6,906 nt of DNA from an uncultured Clostridia bacterium (GCA_946627905.1 CAMOVY010000059.1:1-6906); one strand, 5' to 3'. Numbered from the stretch's first letter, positions 1 to 6,013 are shown. The notes: a model not told the origin generated them from the sequence alone. Made by a program: numbers and translations.

Positions 1-55
1 CTATTATAAAAGCGAAAAGTAAAAGGTTAAGGTTTTTTAATTTACGCTAAAGTTC

Positions 56-85
56 CTCCCGCCCGCGGCTTGCCGCGGGCGGGAG
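56..85 (+). terminator. Strong GC hairpin, probable terminator of an upstream gene
   Basis: A perfect 13-bp stem (CTCCCGCCCGCGG pairing with CCGCGGGCGGGAG) closes a four-base CTTG loop. It is followed by AATTTT and then, after a few bases, another T-run. The downstream T tract is short, so this is a somewhat imperfect intrinsic terminator on the + strand; on the minus strand there is no T tract at all. It most likely ends a transcript entering from the left and insulates the yqfC operon. The stem is far more GC-rich than the surrounding AT-rich DNA. Confidence 0.65.
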
Positions 86-94
86 AATTTTAAA

Positions 95-110
95 CGGTTA
101 TTTTTAACCG
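95..110 (+). other. Small inverted repeat in the yqfC leader region
   Basis: CGGTTA and TAACCG pair perfectly around a TTTT loop. It lies ten bases after the large GC hairpin and overlaps the -35 element of the promoter proposed upstream of yqfC. It could be a second terminator stem or a protein-binding dyad; nothing in the sequence separates these options. Confidence 0.35.
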
Positions 111-127
111 ATATTGCGGCATAAAAT
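98..127 (+). promoter_or_regulatory. Candidate sigma-E-like promoter for yqfC
   Basis: The octamer CATAAAAT (120-127) differs at one base from the Bacillus sigma-E -10 consensus CATACAAT. An AT-rich TTATTTT (98-104) lies 15 bases upstream where a -35 element would be, but it fits only moderately. Known biology: yqfC and yqfD belong to the mother-cell sigma-E regulon in Bacillus subtilis. Transcription would start near 133-136, shortly before the ATG at 162. This is an inference, because AT-rich DNA gives such matches easily. Confidence 0.3.
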
Positions 128-145
128 TGTAAGAGATAATTATAT

Positions 146-150
146 AAGGA
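146..150 (+). promoter_or_regulatory. Ribosome binding site that decides the yqfC start
   Basis: AAGGA lies 11 bases before the ATG at 162. The in-frame TTG at 114 has no purine-rich site in front of it. The spacing is a little long, but this is the only credible Shine-Dalgarno sequence nearby. Confidence 0.55.
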
Positions 151-161
151 ATTTTCAGTCG

Positions 162-416
162 ATGAGTTTTATAGACGAGATTTTAAGCGTGTTCGGCGGG
201 GAAAACGCCGCACCCGCGTTCCGTGTTATGCTGTTCGGCGACGGCGCGGCGTATATAGAAGGGGTAAAGGCGATTAAAAGTTATTCGCAGGAAAAGATAG
301 AACTGTACCTTAAAAAGGGCGAAATAAAAATAACGGGCGAAGGGTTGTTCGTCAAAAAATATTGCGCGGGGGATTTGGCGGTTTGCGGAAAAATAAAATC
401 GGTAGAAAAAATTTAG
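162..416 (+). CDS. yqfC: YqfC family sporulation protein
   Basis: Small protein of about 84 residues, recognised as a member of the YabP/YqfC sporulation family. This rests on the pattern of alternating hydrophobic beta strands (FRVMLFGDGAAYIEG, then IKITGEGLFVKKY) and on its position directly before yqfD. In Bacillus the yqfC product is about 93 residues, is made in the mother cell under sigma-E and is needed for efficient spore formation; its biochemical role is unknown. I chose the ATG at 162 because AAGGA precedes it. An in-frame TTG at 114 would add 16 residues (MRHKIVRDNYIRNFQS) but lacks a ribosome binding site and lies upstream of the proposed promoter start. The 3' end overlaps yqfD by 34 bases, which suggests translational coupling. 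Confidence 0.8.
   Translation: MSFIDEILSVFGGENAAPAFRVMLFGDGAAYIEGVKAIKSYSQEKIELYLKKGEIKITGEGLFVKKYCAGDLAVCGKIKSVEKI
368..373 (+). promoter_or_regulatory. Ribosome binding site for the TTG start of yqfD
   Basis: GGGGGA sits nine bases before the TTG at 383, inside the end of yqfC. It favours TTG 383 over the in-frame TTG at 362, whose upstream region (GTCAAAAAATA) has no Shine-Dalgarno-like purine run. Confidence 0.5.
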
Positions 417-1312
417 AATTATATAACGTTTATAAAATTTCGGGTGTAAATTCGGACAATTTCGTCAATATTCTGAAAAATAAGGGCGTGATTATAAAAG
501 ATTTTGTCAAAACCGACAATAAAAACGCAGTAATCTCCGTAAGTTTTGCCGATAACGAAAAATTTTTTGCAATTACACGGGAAATGTGCTACAATATAAA
601 AAAAGTCGGCGAAAAAGGTCGGCATCGTTTTTTGTTGAAAATTTTACGGAACGCAGGTCTTTTTATAGGCGCGCTTCTGTTCGTTGCGATAGCGGCTTTT
701 TCAGACGATTTTATATATTCCGTCGATTATTACGGTAGCGGAAGCGTGTATTCGCGCGAAGTAGACGAATACCTTAATTCTCGCGGGGTAAAGCCGTTTG
801 CGCGGTTTTCCGAACTTAATCTTGCGGAACTTTCAGACGGCATACTTTCGGCTTCGGATAAGATGTCGTTTGCGGAGTGCGCAAAGTCAGGCAACCGCCT
901 TAAAATAACTCTCGTGTTGTCGCCAGACCCCGTGAAGACGCTTGGCGGCGATAAAGACAGCCTTGTGTCCAGCGTGGACGGCGAGATAGAATATATAAAG
1001 GTTTACCGCGGCACGGCGCTTAAAAAAGCGGGCGACAGGGTAGCCTGTGGCGAAGCGGTGGTCGGCGGTTTTGCCGTGATAAAGGAAACGGAAGTAAAAA
1101 CGGGCGTGATTGCAACCGTTTCCGTCAAAGCGGAATTCGGTTATAATTACGTTTCGGAAAAAGATAACGACGAGATAGCGGCGGAAATTTTTGCCCGCGC
1201 GGCGTTCGGCGACGGGGAAATTCTGGATTTGACGGTGAAAAAAACCGCACTGTCTAGCGGCAACTACGGATACTCGGTTAAAATTTTTTACAGAAGGATA
1301 TTCTACGGATAA
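383..1312 (+). CDS. yqfD: Sporulation protein YqfD, compact form
   Basis: Membrane-anchored sporulation protein, 309 residues from the chosen TTG. The cytoplasmic N-terminal part (residues 1-88) aligns in pattern with the YqfD start (LYNVYKISGVNSDNFVNILK). It is followed by one membrane helix at about 91-107, a short POTRA-like beta-alpha region (about 111-180), and a segment near 196-230 (SSVDGEIEYIKVYRGTALKK, then GDRVACGEAVVGG). That last segment resembles the family's 'DGxIxxIxVxxGxxxVkxGDxVxxGxxLxxG' stretch. In Bacillus the protein acts in the mother cell under sigma-E with YqfC; its biochemical activity is unknown. The family is usually about 390-400 residues, and the shortage here appears to fall between about residues 240 and 265, before the C-terminal segment. 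Starts at 362 or 383 are possible; 383 has the better ribosome binding site. pgpH follows after 13 bases. Confidence 0.82.
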   Translation: MRKNKIGRKNLELYNVYKISGVNSDNFVNILKNKGVIIKDFVKTDNKNAVISVSFADNEKFFAITREMCYNIKKVGEKGRHRFLLKILRNAGLFIGALLFVAIAAFSDDFIYSVDYYGSGSVYSREVDEYLNSRGVKPFARFSELNLAELSDGILSASDKMSFAECAKSGNRLKITLVLSPDPVKTLGGDKDSLVSSVDGEIEYIKVYRGTALKKAGDRVACGEAVVGGFAVIKETEVKTGVIATVSVKAEFGYNYVSEKDNDEIAAEIFARAAFGDGEILDLTVKKTALSSGNYGYSVKIFYRRIFYG

Positions 1313-1325
1313 GCGGAGAAAATTT

Positions 1326-2825
1326 ATGGCAATAAAAGGAAAGTCTTTAAAACTTCAAGCGTGGTCCAAAAAGGACTTGGCGCTGGTTATAACGGTTTAT
1401 ATATTAAACGCCGTATTGTTTACGCTGTTGTTTGCGGGGGTGTGTTTACTTAACGCCGCTTCCGCGGACGTGGACGCGTACAGCGTGCTTACGAGCAGCG
1501 CGGTAGTTGATTTTGCGGTAATCATTTCTTTAATTCTCGCCATAACCGCCGTGTATTTTCTGTTCGAAGACAGGGACTTTCTGCGTAAAGCGTCTAATTC
1601 GCAAATGCTTTTTCTCATATGGGAAGCGGGCGCGGTGATTTGTTTTATCAGCGGGACTTTCATAAACCCGTACGTAAGACCTTTGGCGCTCGTCGCCGTG
1701 CTTACGCTGTTTTTAACAGGCAGCGGAACGGCAATCTTTTCTACCTTTGTGTTCTCGGTCATAATGTTCGTGTTCGACGCGTTTTCGGGCACGCTTGCGT
1801 CGTTCTCTTCCTTTTCGATAGTGTTTTTCTTCGCGGTGGGGCTGTTTTCGGGCATAATCGCGGTGTACTGTATGAAAGGGCTGTATTCGAGACTTAAAAT
1901 AATTATGGTGAGTTTTCTTATCTCCCTGCCGTCTTTGATATGTATAATTCTGCCGATGGTGGACTTCGGCGGCGGCAACGTCGGTATGAATTTATTGTCC
2001 GGCGCGCTGTCCGGTCCTTTTTCCGCCGCGGCGTTCATAATTCTTCTGCCCGTGTTCGAAGGGCTATTTAAAAAGATTACCTGCTTTAAGTTGTCCGAAC
2101 TTACCGACCATAAAGCCAAACTTATACGTAAACTTATAACGCAAGCGCCCGGCACGTTCAACCACTCCATAATCGTTTCTAATATTGCCGAAGCGTGCGC
2201 TACGGCTATCGGCGAAGACGCGTTGCTTGCAAGAACCTGCGCGTATTATCACGACGTCGGCAAACTCCGCCGCCCCGAGTTTTTTAAGGAAAATCAGGCG
2301 GACGGCGTAAACCCGCATAACGATTTGACGCCCGAACTTTCTGCGAACATAATCCGTTCGCACACGCAGGACGGGTACGCTTTCGCGCTTAAAAACAGAT
2401 TGCCGCAGGAGATAGCGGATATATGTTTACAGCATCACGGCACTATGCCTATGCTCTTCTTCTACGACAAGGCTAAAAAGTTCACCGACGGCGAAGTGTC
2501 GCTTACTAATTACTGCTATGCAGGGCCTAAACCGCAGAGCAAGATAGCGGCTATAATAATGGTAGCGGACGGCGCGGAAGCGGCGGCAAGAAGCCTTAAA
2601 ACCCGTACGAGAGAAACCGTTTCCAACGCGGTCAAAAAGATAGTGTCCGAAAGGATGCAGTTAGGGCAGTTCGACGAGTGCGAACTTACCTTAAAGGAAA
2701 TAAACATAATAATACAAACAATCGTAAACAGTTTGTCTGGCGTGTATCACGACAGAATCAAATACCCGAAAGTGAGTTTAGAAGGTATCGACTTCGACGA
2801 AGAACACGCAAAAGACGAGCATTAA
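1326..2825 (+). CDS. pgpH: PgpH/YqfF HD-domain c-di-AMP phosphodiesterase lacking the extracellular domain
   Basis: Polytopic membrane protein of 499 residues with a C-terminal cytoplasmic HD phosphohydrolase domain. In Listeria and Bacillus, PgpH cleaves the second messenger c-di-AMP to pApA. The first membrane helix is at about 18-43. Further helices lie at about 58-80, 93-113, 116-152 (probably two), 162-182, 191-212 and 230-247. The HD domain (about 255-480) shows the expected metal ligands: H280 (FNHS), H309-D310 in HDVGK, H346, H370-H371 and D415. It also has the family's PEFFKENQ stretch at 317-324. Typical members are about 700 residues, with roughly 230 residues outside the cell between helices 1 and 2 (the 7TMR-HDED domain). 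Here only about 15 residues separate them. GGAG lies seven bases before the ATG. The active site looks complete, so the enzyme is probably functional but without its external sensor. Confidence 0.92.
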   Translation: MAIKGKSLKLQAWSKKDLALVITVYILNAVLFTLLFAGVCLLNAASADVDAYSVLTSSAVVDFAVIISLILAITAVYFLFEDRDFLRKASNSQMLFLIWEAGAVICFISGTFINPYVRPLALVAVLTLFLTGSGTAIFSTFVFSVIMFVFDAFSGTLASFSSFSIVFFFAVGLFSGIIAVYCMKGLYSRLKIIMVSFLISLPSLICIILPMVDFGGGNVGMNLLSGALSGPFSAAAFIILLPVFEGLFKKITCFKLSELTDHKAKLIRKLITQAPGTFNHSIIVSNIAEACATAIGEDALLARTCAYYHDVGKLRRPEFFKENQADGVNPHNDLTPELSANIIRSHTQDGYAFALKNRLPQEIADICLQHHGTMPMLFFYDKAKKFTDGEVSLTNYCYAGPKPQSKIAAIIMVADGAEAAARSLKTRTRETVSNAVKKIVSERMQLGQFDECELTLKEINIIIQTIVNSLSGVYHDRIKYPKVSLEGIDFDEEHAKDEH

Positions 2826-2855
2826 AATTCAAAAATTACCGAAAAGGATAAAAAT

Positions 2856-3323
2856 ATGGGCAAACTTGTTATAGAGTGTCTTGACAGGCGAATAAAAGTA
2901 AATCGCGTGGCGAAAGCGGTGTATCAGGTAGCGGGGCAGAAAGCCAACTTAAAAGCCGAAGTGGTGTTCGACACGGAAGCGGATATGCGCTACCTTAATT
3001 ACGTTGAACGCGGCATAGACAAAGCGACGGACGTGCTGTCCTTTCCGAGTATGGACAATATAAAGGGCAAAGTATTGACGCCTGAAATCTGCAAAACGGA
3101 AATGGACGGGCGGTATATATTTATAGGTTCTATCGTGCTTTGCGACGAAAGAATAAGCGTGCAGGCAAAAGAATTCGGACACAGCACGGTAAGGGAACGC
3201 AACTATTTGATAATCCACGGGCTTTTGCATCTTTTGGGCTACGACCATATGACGCCCGAAGATAAGCGCGAAATGCGCGACAAGGAAAAAGAAGTGCTTA
3301 AAATTTTAGGGGTGGACGAGTGA
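2856..3323 (+). CDS. ybeY: Endoribonuclease YbeY (rRNA maturation)
   Basis: YbeY is a zinc-dependent endoribonuclease that takes part in 16S rRNA 3'-end maturation and late ribosome quality control in the cytoplasm. The 155-residue length is normal for the family. The diagnostic HxxxHxxxxxH zinc motif is present as HGLLHLLGYDH (H121, H125, H131), and the conserved TDVLSFP motif lies at 58-64. The start is the ATG preceded by AAGGA at 2844-2848, seven bases away. The stop codon overlaps the start of era (GTGA), so the two ribosome-assembly genes are likely translationally coupled. In Bacillus dgkA and cdd lie between ybeY and era; they are absent here. Confidence 0.95.
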   Translation: MGKLVIECLDRRIKVNRVAKAVYQVAGQKANLKAEVVFDTEADMRYLNYVERGIDKATDVLSFPSMDNIKGKVLTPEICKTEMDGRYIFIGSIVLCDERISVQAKEFGHSTVRERNYLIIHGLLHLLGYDHMTPEDKREMRDKEKEVLKILGVDE

Positions 3324-4201
3324 AAAGCGGAACGGTAGCCGTAATAGGTCGCGCCAACGCAGGCAAGTCCACGCTTATTAACGTAATAGTCGGCGAAAAG
3401 GTGTCTATAGTTTCGCCAAAACCACAGACCACGAGAGACCGTATACTCGGCGTTTTAACGCGGGAAGACTGTCAGATAGTATTCGTCGATACGCCGGGGC
3501 TTTACCGCGCGGACAACCTTTTGAATTCGGTTATGCAAAAGACGGCGGAAGACAGTGCGAAAGACGTTGACCTTATACTTTTCGTCATTGATTGCCACAC
3601 GGGTGTTTCGGAAAAGGACAAGAACCTGTTAATTAAGTACGCGGGCGGTAAAATTCCCGTTATCGCGGTGCTGACAAAGATTGACATTATGCCCGAAACT
3701 TTGCTTATTTCCTGTCTTAAGGAAATAGGCGAAATTACCGAAACCGTGCCCGTTTCCGCAAGGAAAGGCAAAAACGTAAAAGAACTTATTAAAGTAATAT
3801 TAAACCGCTTGCCCGACGGCGAAAAACTGTTCGAGCAGGACATAATTTCCGACCGTTCGGAAAAGTTTATGGTGTCGGAAATACTGCGGGAAAAGATTTT
3901 GCTTAAAACGGATAAAGAAATTCCGCACGGCGTGGCGATAACGGTAAATAAATTCGCTTTAAGCGAAGACGGTTCGCGCTACGATATTAGCCTTGACATT
4001 ATCTGCGAAAGGGCGGCGCATAAAGCCATACTTATAGGCAAACAGGGTTCTAAAATAAAAGAAATTTCGTCGTTTGCCCGCCAAGATATGGAAAAGTTTT
4101 TGGGGCGCAAGGTGTTTTTGACCACCTACGTTAAAGTTAAAGAAGACTGGCGCAACAGCGCGTCGCTGATAAAAGAGCACGGCTACGGCGAAAGCGATTA
4201 G
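3320..4201 (+). CDS. era: GTPase Era (30S ribosome assembly)
   Basis: Era binds the 3' end of 16S rRNA and checks 30S subunit assembly in a GTP-dependent way. At 293 residues it has the normal size. GTPase motifs in order: G1 GRANAGKST (10-18), G2 with T37-T38 in PKPQTTRDR, G3 DTPG (57-60), G4 TKID (119-122) and G5 SARKG (146-150). The C-terminal KH domain carries the RNA-binding loop IGKQGSKIKEI (239-249). The G1 motif has alanines where GRPNVGKST is usual, and G4 begins with T rather than N; both are mild variations. Translation starts at a GTG overlapping the ybeY stop codon, with AGGGGTGG just upstream (3308-3315). The pairing with ybeY fits their shared role in 16S rRNA maturation. Confidence 0.96.
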   Translation: MKSGTVAVIGRANAGKSTLINVIVGEKVSIVSPKPQTTRDRILGVLTREDCQIVFVDTPGLYRADNLLNSVMQKTAEDSAKDVDLILFVIDCHTGVSEKDKNLLIKYAGGKIPVIAVLTKIDIMPETLLISCLKEIGEITETVPVSARKGKNVKELIKVILNRLPDGEKLFEQDIISDRSEKFMVSEILREKILLKTDKEIPHGVAITVNKFALSEDGSRYDISLDIICERAAHKAILIGKQGSKIKEISSFARQDMEKFLGRKVFLTTYVKVKEDWRNSASLIKEHGYGESD

Positions 4202-4220
4202 GAATAATTTTACGGTAGTT

Positions 4221-4241
4221 TCTCATACTCTTTTTATGAGA
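4221..4241 (+). promoter_or_regulatory. Hairpin covering the yqzL start codon
   Basis: TCTCATA pairs perfectly with TATGAGA around a seven-base loop, and the ATG at 4236-4238 lies within the right arm. No T-run follows, so it is not a terminator. In RNA it could restrain translation of the small gene unless ribosomes arriving from era open it. The stem is short and AT-rich, so the effect may be slight. Confidence 0.35.
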
Positions 4242-4349
4242 AAAAACGACTTCGATTTCAGTAGCCCCGCCGATTCCGCGTGGAAAATGTTTGAAAAAAC
4301 GGGCAATATTTCCTACTATATGCTATATAAAAATCTGATAAAAAAATAA
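4236..4349 (+). CDS. yqzL: YqzL-like small protein
   Basis: A 37-residue protein whose core, WKMFEKTGNISYYMLYKNL, follows the YqzL pattern of Bacillota (W..F..TGNI..Y.L.K). The position exactly between era and recO is the same as that of yqzL in Bacillus, which makes the assignment convincing despite the small size. The function of the family is unknown. The N-terminal extension MRKNDFDFSSPADSA is longer than in Bacillus proteins, which begin close to the core. No Shine-Dalgarno sequence is seen before the ATG and the start codon sits in a short stem, so translation may depend on ribosomes leaving era, whose stop lies 35 bases upstream. Four bases separate its stop from recO. Confidence 0.78.
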   Translation: MRKNDFDFSSPADSAWKMFEKTGNISYYMLYKNLIKK

Positions 4350-4353
4350 AAAA

Positions 4354-5064
4354 ATGGAAGAAAAACTTACCGGTCTCGTTTTATCCAAAACGGACTACGG
4401 CGAAAACGACAGAATAGTAAAAATTTTCACCCTTGAAAAAGGCACTCTGTCGGCGAGTTTAAAAGGCGTTAAAAGGGCGGGAGCGAAACTGAAATTCGCG
4501 TCCGAGCCCTTTTGTTTTGCGGAATTTCTGTTTTCCGAACGCGCGGGCAAAAGAACGGTAATCGGCGCAAGTTTAAACGACAGTTTTTATCCCGTACGGG
4601 AAGATATCACTAAATTTTTCGCGGCGGGTACGGTTTTGGAGTTTATCCGTAAGTTTGCCAAAGAAGAGATAACTTCGCCGCACCTGTTTTTTACGGCGAT
4701 AGACGGCTTAAAAGAGATTGCTTACGGCGAAAACTTGCCCAAAAGAACGCTTTGCGCGTTTTTACTTAACGCCCTTAAAATTATAGGCTACGCGCTGAAT
4801 ATTGACGGTTGTTTTATCTGCGGCACGGAAATAGACGGCAGGGCGTTTTTCGACGCGTTTTCTGGCGGGTTCTTATGCGAAAACTGTTTTAACGGCGAAG
4901 GTAGAGAGATAAACTTTGCTACTTACGCCGCACTTAAAAAGATAGAACAGGGCGCGCCGACCGTTGAAGAAGAAAATTCTTTCGCTTTGCGTTTACTTGA
5001 TTTTTACATAAAGAACAAAACGGAAGAAAAATTAAACTCCTTACAAGAACTTTTGAAAATGTAA
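4354..5064 (+). CDS. recO: DNA repair protein RecO
   Basis: RecO works with RecR (and RecF) to load RecA onto SSB-coated single-stranded DNA during gap repair and also promotes strand annealing. The 236-residue protein has the N-terminal OB-fold (about 1-78; opening KLTGLVLSKTDYGENDRIVK and then LKGVKR are typical). A helical region follows, with a four-cysteine zinc site C153-x2-C156 and C175-x2-C178 (CFIC and CENC). Length is normal for Bacillota. The ATG at 4354 has no Shine-Dalgarno sequence, only an A-rich stretch, and follows the yqzL stop by four bases, so re-initiation or coupling is likely. It is the last gene of the conserved operon. Confidence 0.94.
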   Translation: MEEKLTGLVLSKTDYGENDRIVKIFTLEKGTLSASLKGVKRAGAKLKFASEPFCFAEFLFSERAGKRTVIGASLNDSFYPVREDITKFFAAGTVLEFIRKFAKEEITSPHLFFTAIDGLKEIAYGENLPKRTLCAFLLNALKIIGYALNIDGCFICGTEIDGRAFFDAFSGGFLCENCFNGEGREINFATYAALKKIEQGAPTVEEENSFALRLLDFYIKNKTEEKLNSLQELLKM

Positions 5065-5129
5065 AGCGGTAGCACAATATTTCCGCCTTTCATAAAATAC
5101 AACAAACTATGTAAAGTAAGGAGTGTTTT

Positions 5130-5549
5130 ATGGAAGAACAAAAAATTATAAATTCGGGCGATAAACCGACTTTGCTGAATTTAAATAACGTTGCGCGTTC
5201 GAACAGATTTTACCGCAAAGAGATATGGACGGGCGAATACTTGCAACTTACCGTAATGTCTATACCCGTCGGCGGCGAAGTGGGTTTAGAACTACATAAC
5301 GAAAACGACCAGATGATAGGCGTGGAATACGGCGTGGCTTCGGTATATTCGGGCGCGACCAAACAGGGCGTAAAGTTTATGGGCAACGTCAATTCCGATT
5401 ACGTGATATTTATCCCCGCGGGAACTTGGCACAATATAATAAACGACGGAAATGTTCCCTTAAAACTGTATTCGGTTTACGCCCCGCCGCATCACCCGAA
5501 AGGTACTGTGCATAAGACGAAATTCGATTCCGACCTTGCGGATTATTAA
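5130..5549 (+). CDS. Cupin domain protein, single beta-barrel
   Basis: A 139-residue cytoplasmic protein made of one cupin barrel. Cupin motif 1 is GLELHNENDQMIGVEYG (52-68), with H56 and Q61 as probable metal ligands. Motif 2 is IPAGTWHNIINDGNVPLKLY (95-114), with H101. The C-terminal run APPHHPKGTVHKTKFD (118-133) is shared by a widespread subfamily of small cupins often annotated as sugar-isomerase-like. The substrate of this subfamily is not known to me, and no enzymatic role should be assumed. The HxH of the classical motif is replaced by HxE, as is common in this group. The best ribosome binding site of the window, AAGGAG (5118-5123), lies six bases before the ATG. It follows recO by 65 bases and may have its own promoter, although none is convincing; a terminator follows. 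Confidence 0.85.
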   Translation: MEEQKIINSGDKPTLLNLNNVARSNRFYRKEIWTGEYLQLTVMSIPVGGEVGLELHNENDQMIGVEYGVASVYSGATKQGVKFMGNVNSDYVIFIPAGTWHNIINDGNVPLKLYSVYAPPHHPKGTVHKTKFDSDLADY

Positions 5550-5587
5550 ATAATTCGCTTGTAATTTGTACGGAAAAATTTAAAATA

Positions 5588-5626
5588 AAAAAAGCAGGTT
5601 GCTGTTGGTTTGCAATCTGCTTTTTT
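5588..5626. terminator. Bidirectional terminator between cupin and regulator genes
   Basis: GCAGGTTGC (5594-5602) pairs with GCAATCTGC (5612-5620), with one G-T wobble and a nine-base loop. It is flanked by an A-run on the left and a T-run on the right, which extend the stem by six A-T pairs. Read rightward it ends the cupin transcript; read leftward it ends the regulator transcript. Its right edge overlaps two bases of the regulator's stop codon. Confidence 0.85.
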
Positions 5627-5951
5627 ATTGATTGATTTTGCTTTGTTCCGCGACCTTTCGTAAGTATTCCGATAGGGCAAGCACCGTCTTTCGGTCTTTT
5701 TCGTCTAACTTTCTGAAACTCGCCAGCAGCCGCGTTTCTTCGTCCACGGCTATATTGTCGTTAAAAAATTCCGACATAGTGATATTAAACGCTTCGCAAA
5801 TCTGGCTTAAAGTATAAAGGCTTGGCAGCGTCTTTCGTGTAAACATATTTGACATAGTAGATTGTGCGACCATTGCTTCTTCCGCAAGTTTATAAATCGT
5901 CCAACCGCGTTCACGTCTTAATTCGTTAATTCTTTCTAACACGTCAATCAT
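5625..5951 (-). CDS. XRE-family (Cro/CI-type) transcriptional regulator
   Basis: A 108-residue DNA-binding protein with an N-terminal Cro/CI-type helix-turn-helix at about residues 5-65. The turn region WTIYKLAEEAMVAQSTMSNM (17-36) and the following TLPSLYTLSQICEAFNITMS (41-60) are typical of the family. The C-terminal tail (about 70-108) is short, charged and probably helical, and could serve in dimer formation; there is no peptidase or ligand domain. The start is supported by AAAGGGGG on the minus strand (complement of 5958-5965), six bases before the ATG. It is divergent from the lipoprotein gene at 6074, and a 20-bp dyad lies between them, so autoregulation plus control of the neighbour is the simplest reading. 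Genes of this type are common both in mobile elements and as ordinary local regulators; no other mobile-element genes are seen here. Confidence 0.88.
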   Translation of the reverse strand: MIDVLERINELRRERGWTIYKLAEEAMVAQSTMSNMFTRKTLPSLYTLSQICEAFNITMSEFFNDNIAVDEETRLLASFRKLDEKDRKTVLALSEYLRKVAEQSKINQ

Positions 5952-5976
5952 ACCATACCCCCTTTATAGATTATTT

Positions 5977-5996
5977 TACTATACATTTGTATACTA
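5977..5996. promoter_or_regulatory. Near-perfect 20-bp dyad, likely operator of the XRE regulator
   Basis: The sequence reads TACTATACATTTGTATACTA, with nine of ten positions symmetric about its centre. The core is TATACA-TT-TGTATA. It lies 26 bases upstream of the regulator start and 37 bases upstream of the -35 element of the rightward promoter. Size and symmetry suit a dimeric Cro/CI-type protein. The heptamer CATTTGT inside it recurs at 6006-6012, exactly 22 bp away (two helical turns), right beside the -35 box. Confidence 0.6.
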
Positions 5997-6013
5997 TTTA
6001 TGCCCCATTTGTG

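Noticed and set aside
1..55. Coding remnant of an upstream gene
   Set aside because: The stretch is AT-rich with stops in several frames and no recognisable peptide; it is probably intergenic.
114..161. Upstream TTG start for yqfC adding 16 residues
   Set aside because: No ribosome binding site precedes it, and AAGGA directly supports the ATG at 162; the shorter form is close to family length.
362..382. Upstream TTG start for yqfD adding MRGGFGG
   Set aside because: No Shine-Dalgarno sequence before it, whereas GGGGGA lies nine bases before the TTG at 383. The added glycine-rich peptide is out of keeping with the family.
1397..2170. 257-codon open frame on the minus strand
   Set aside because: It is antisense to the membrane part of pgpH, whose family motifs and composition are clear. 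The translated peptide has no recognisable pattern and is explained by codon bias of the real gene.
5063..5090. Possible terminator after recO
   Set aside because: AAAGCGG and CCGCCTTT pair only with a bulge around a long loop, and no T-run follows, so termination here is not supported.
5075..5098. Sigma-E-like promoter before the cupin gene (ATATT and CATAAAAT)
   Set aside because: The two elements are only nine bases apart, too close for sigma-E, and no good sigma-A -35 box is present.
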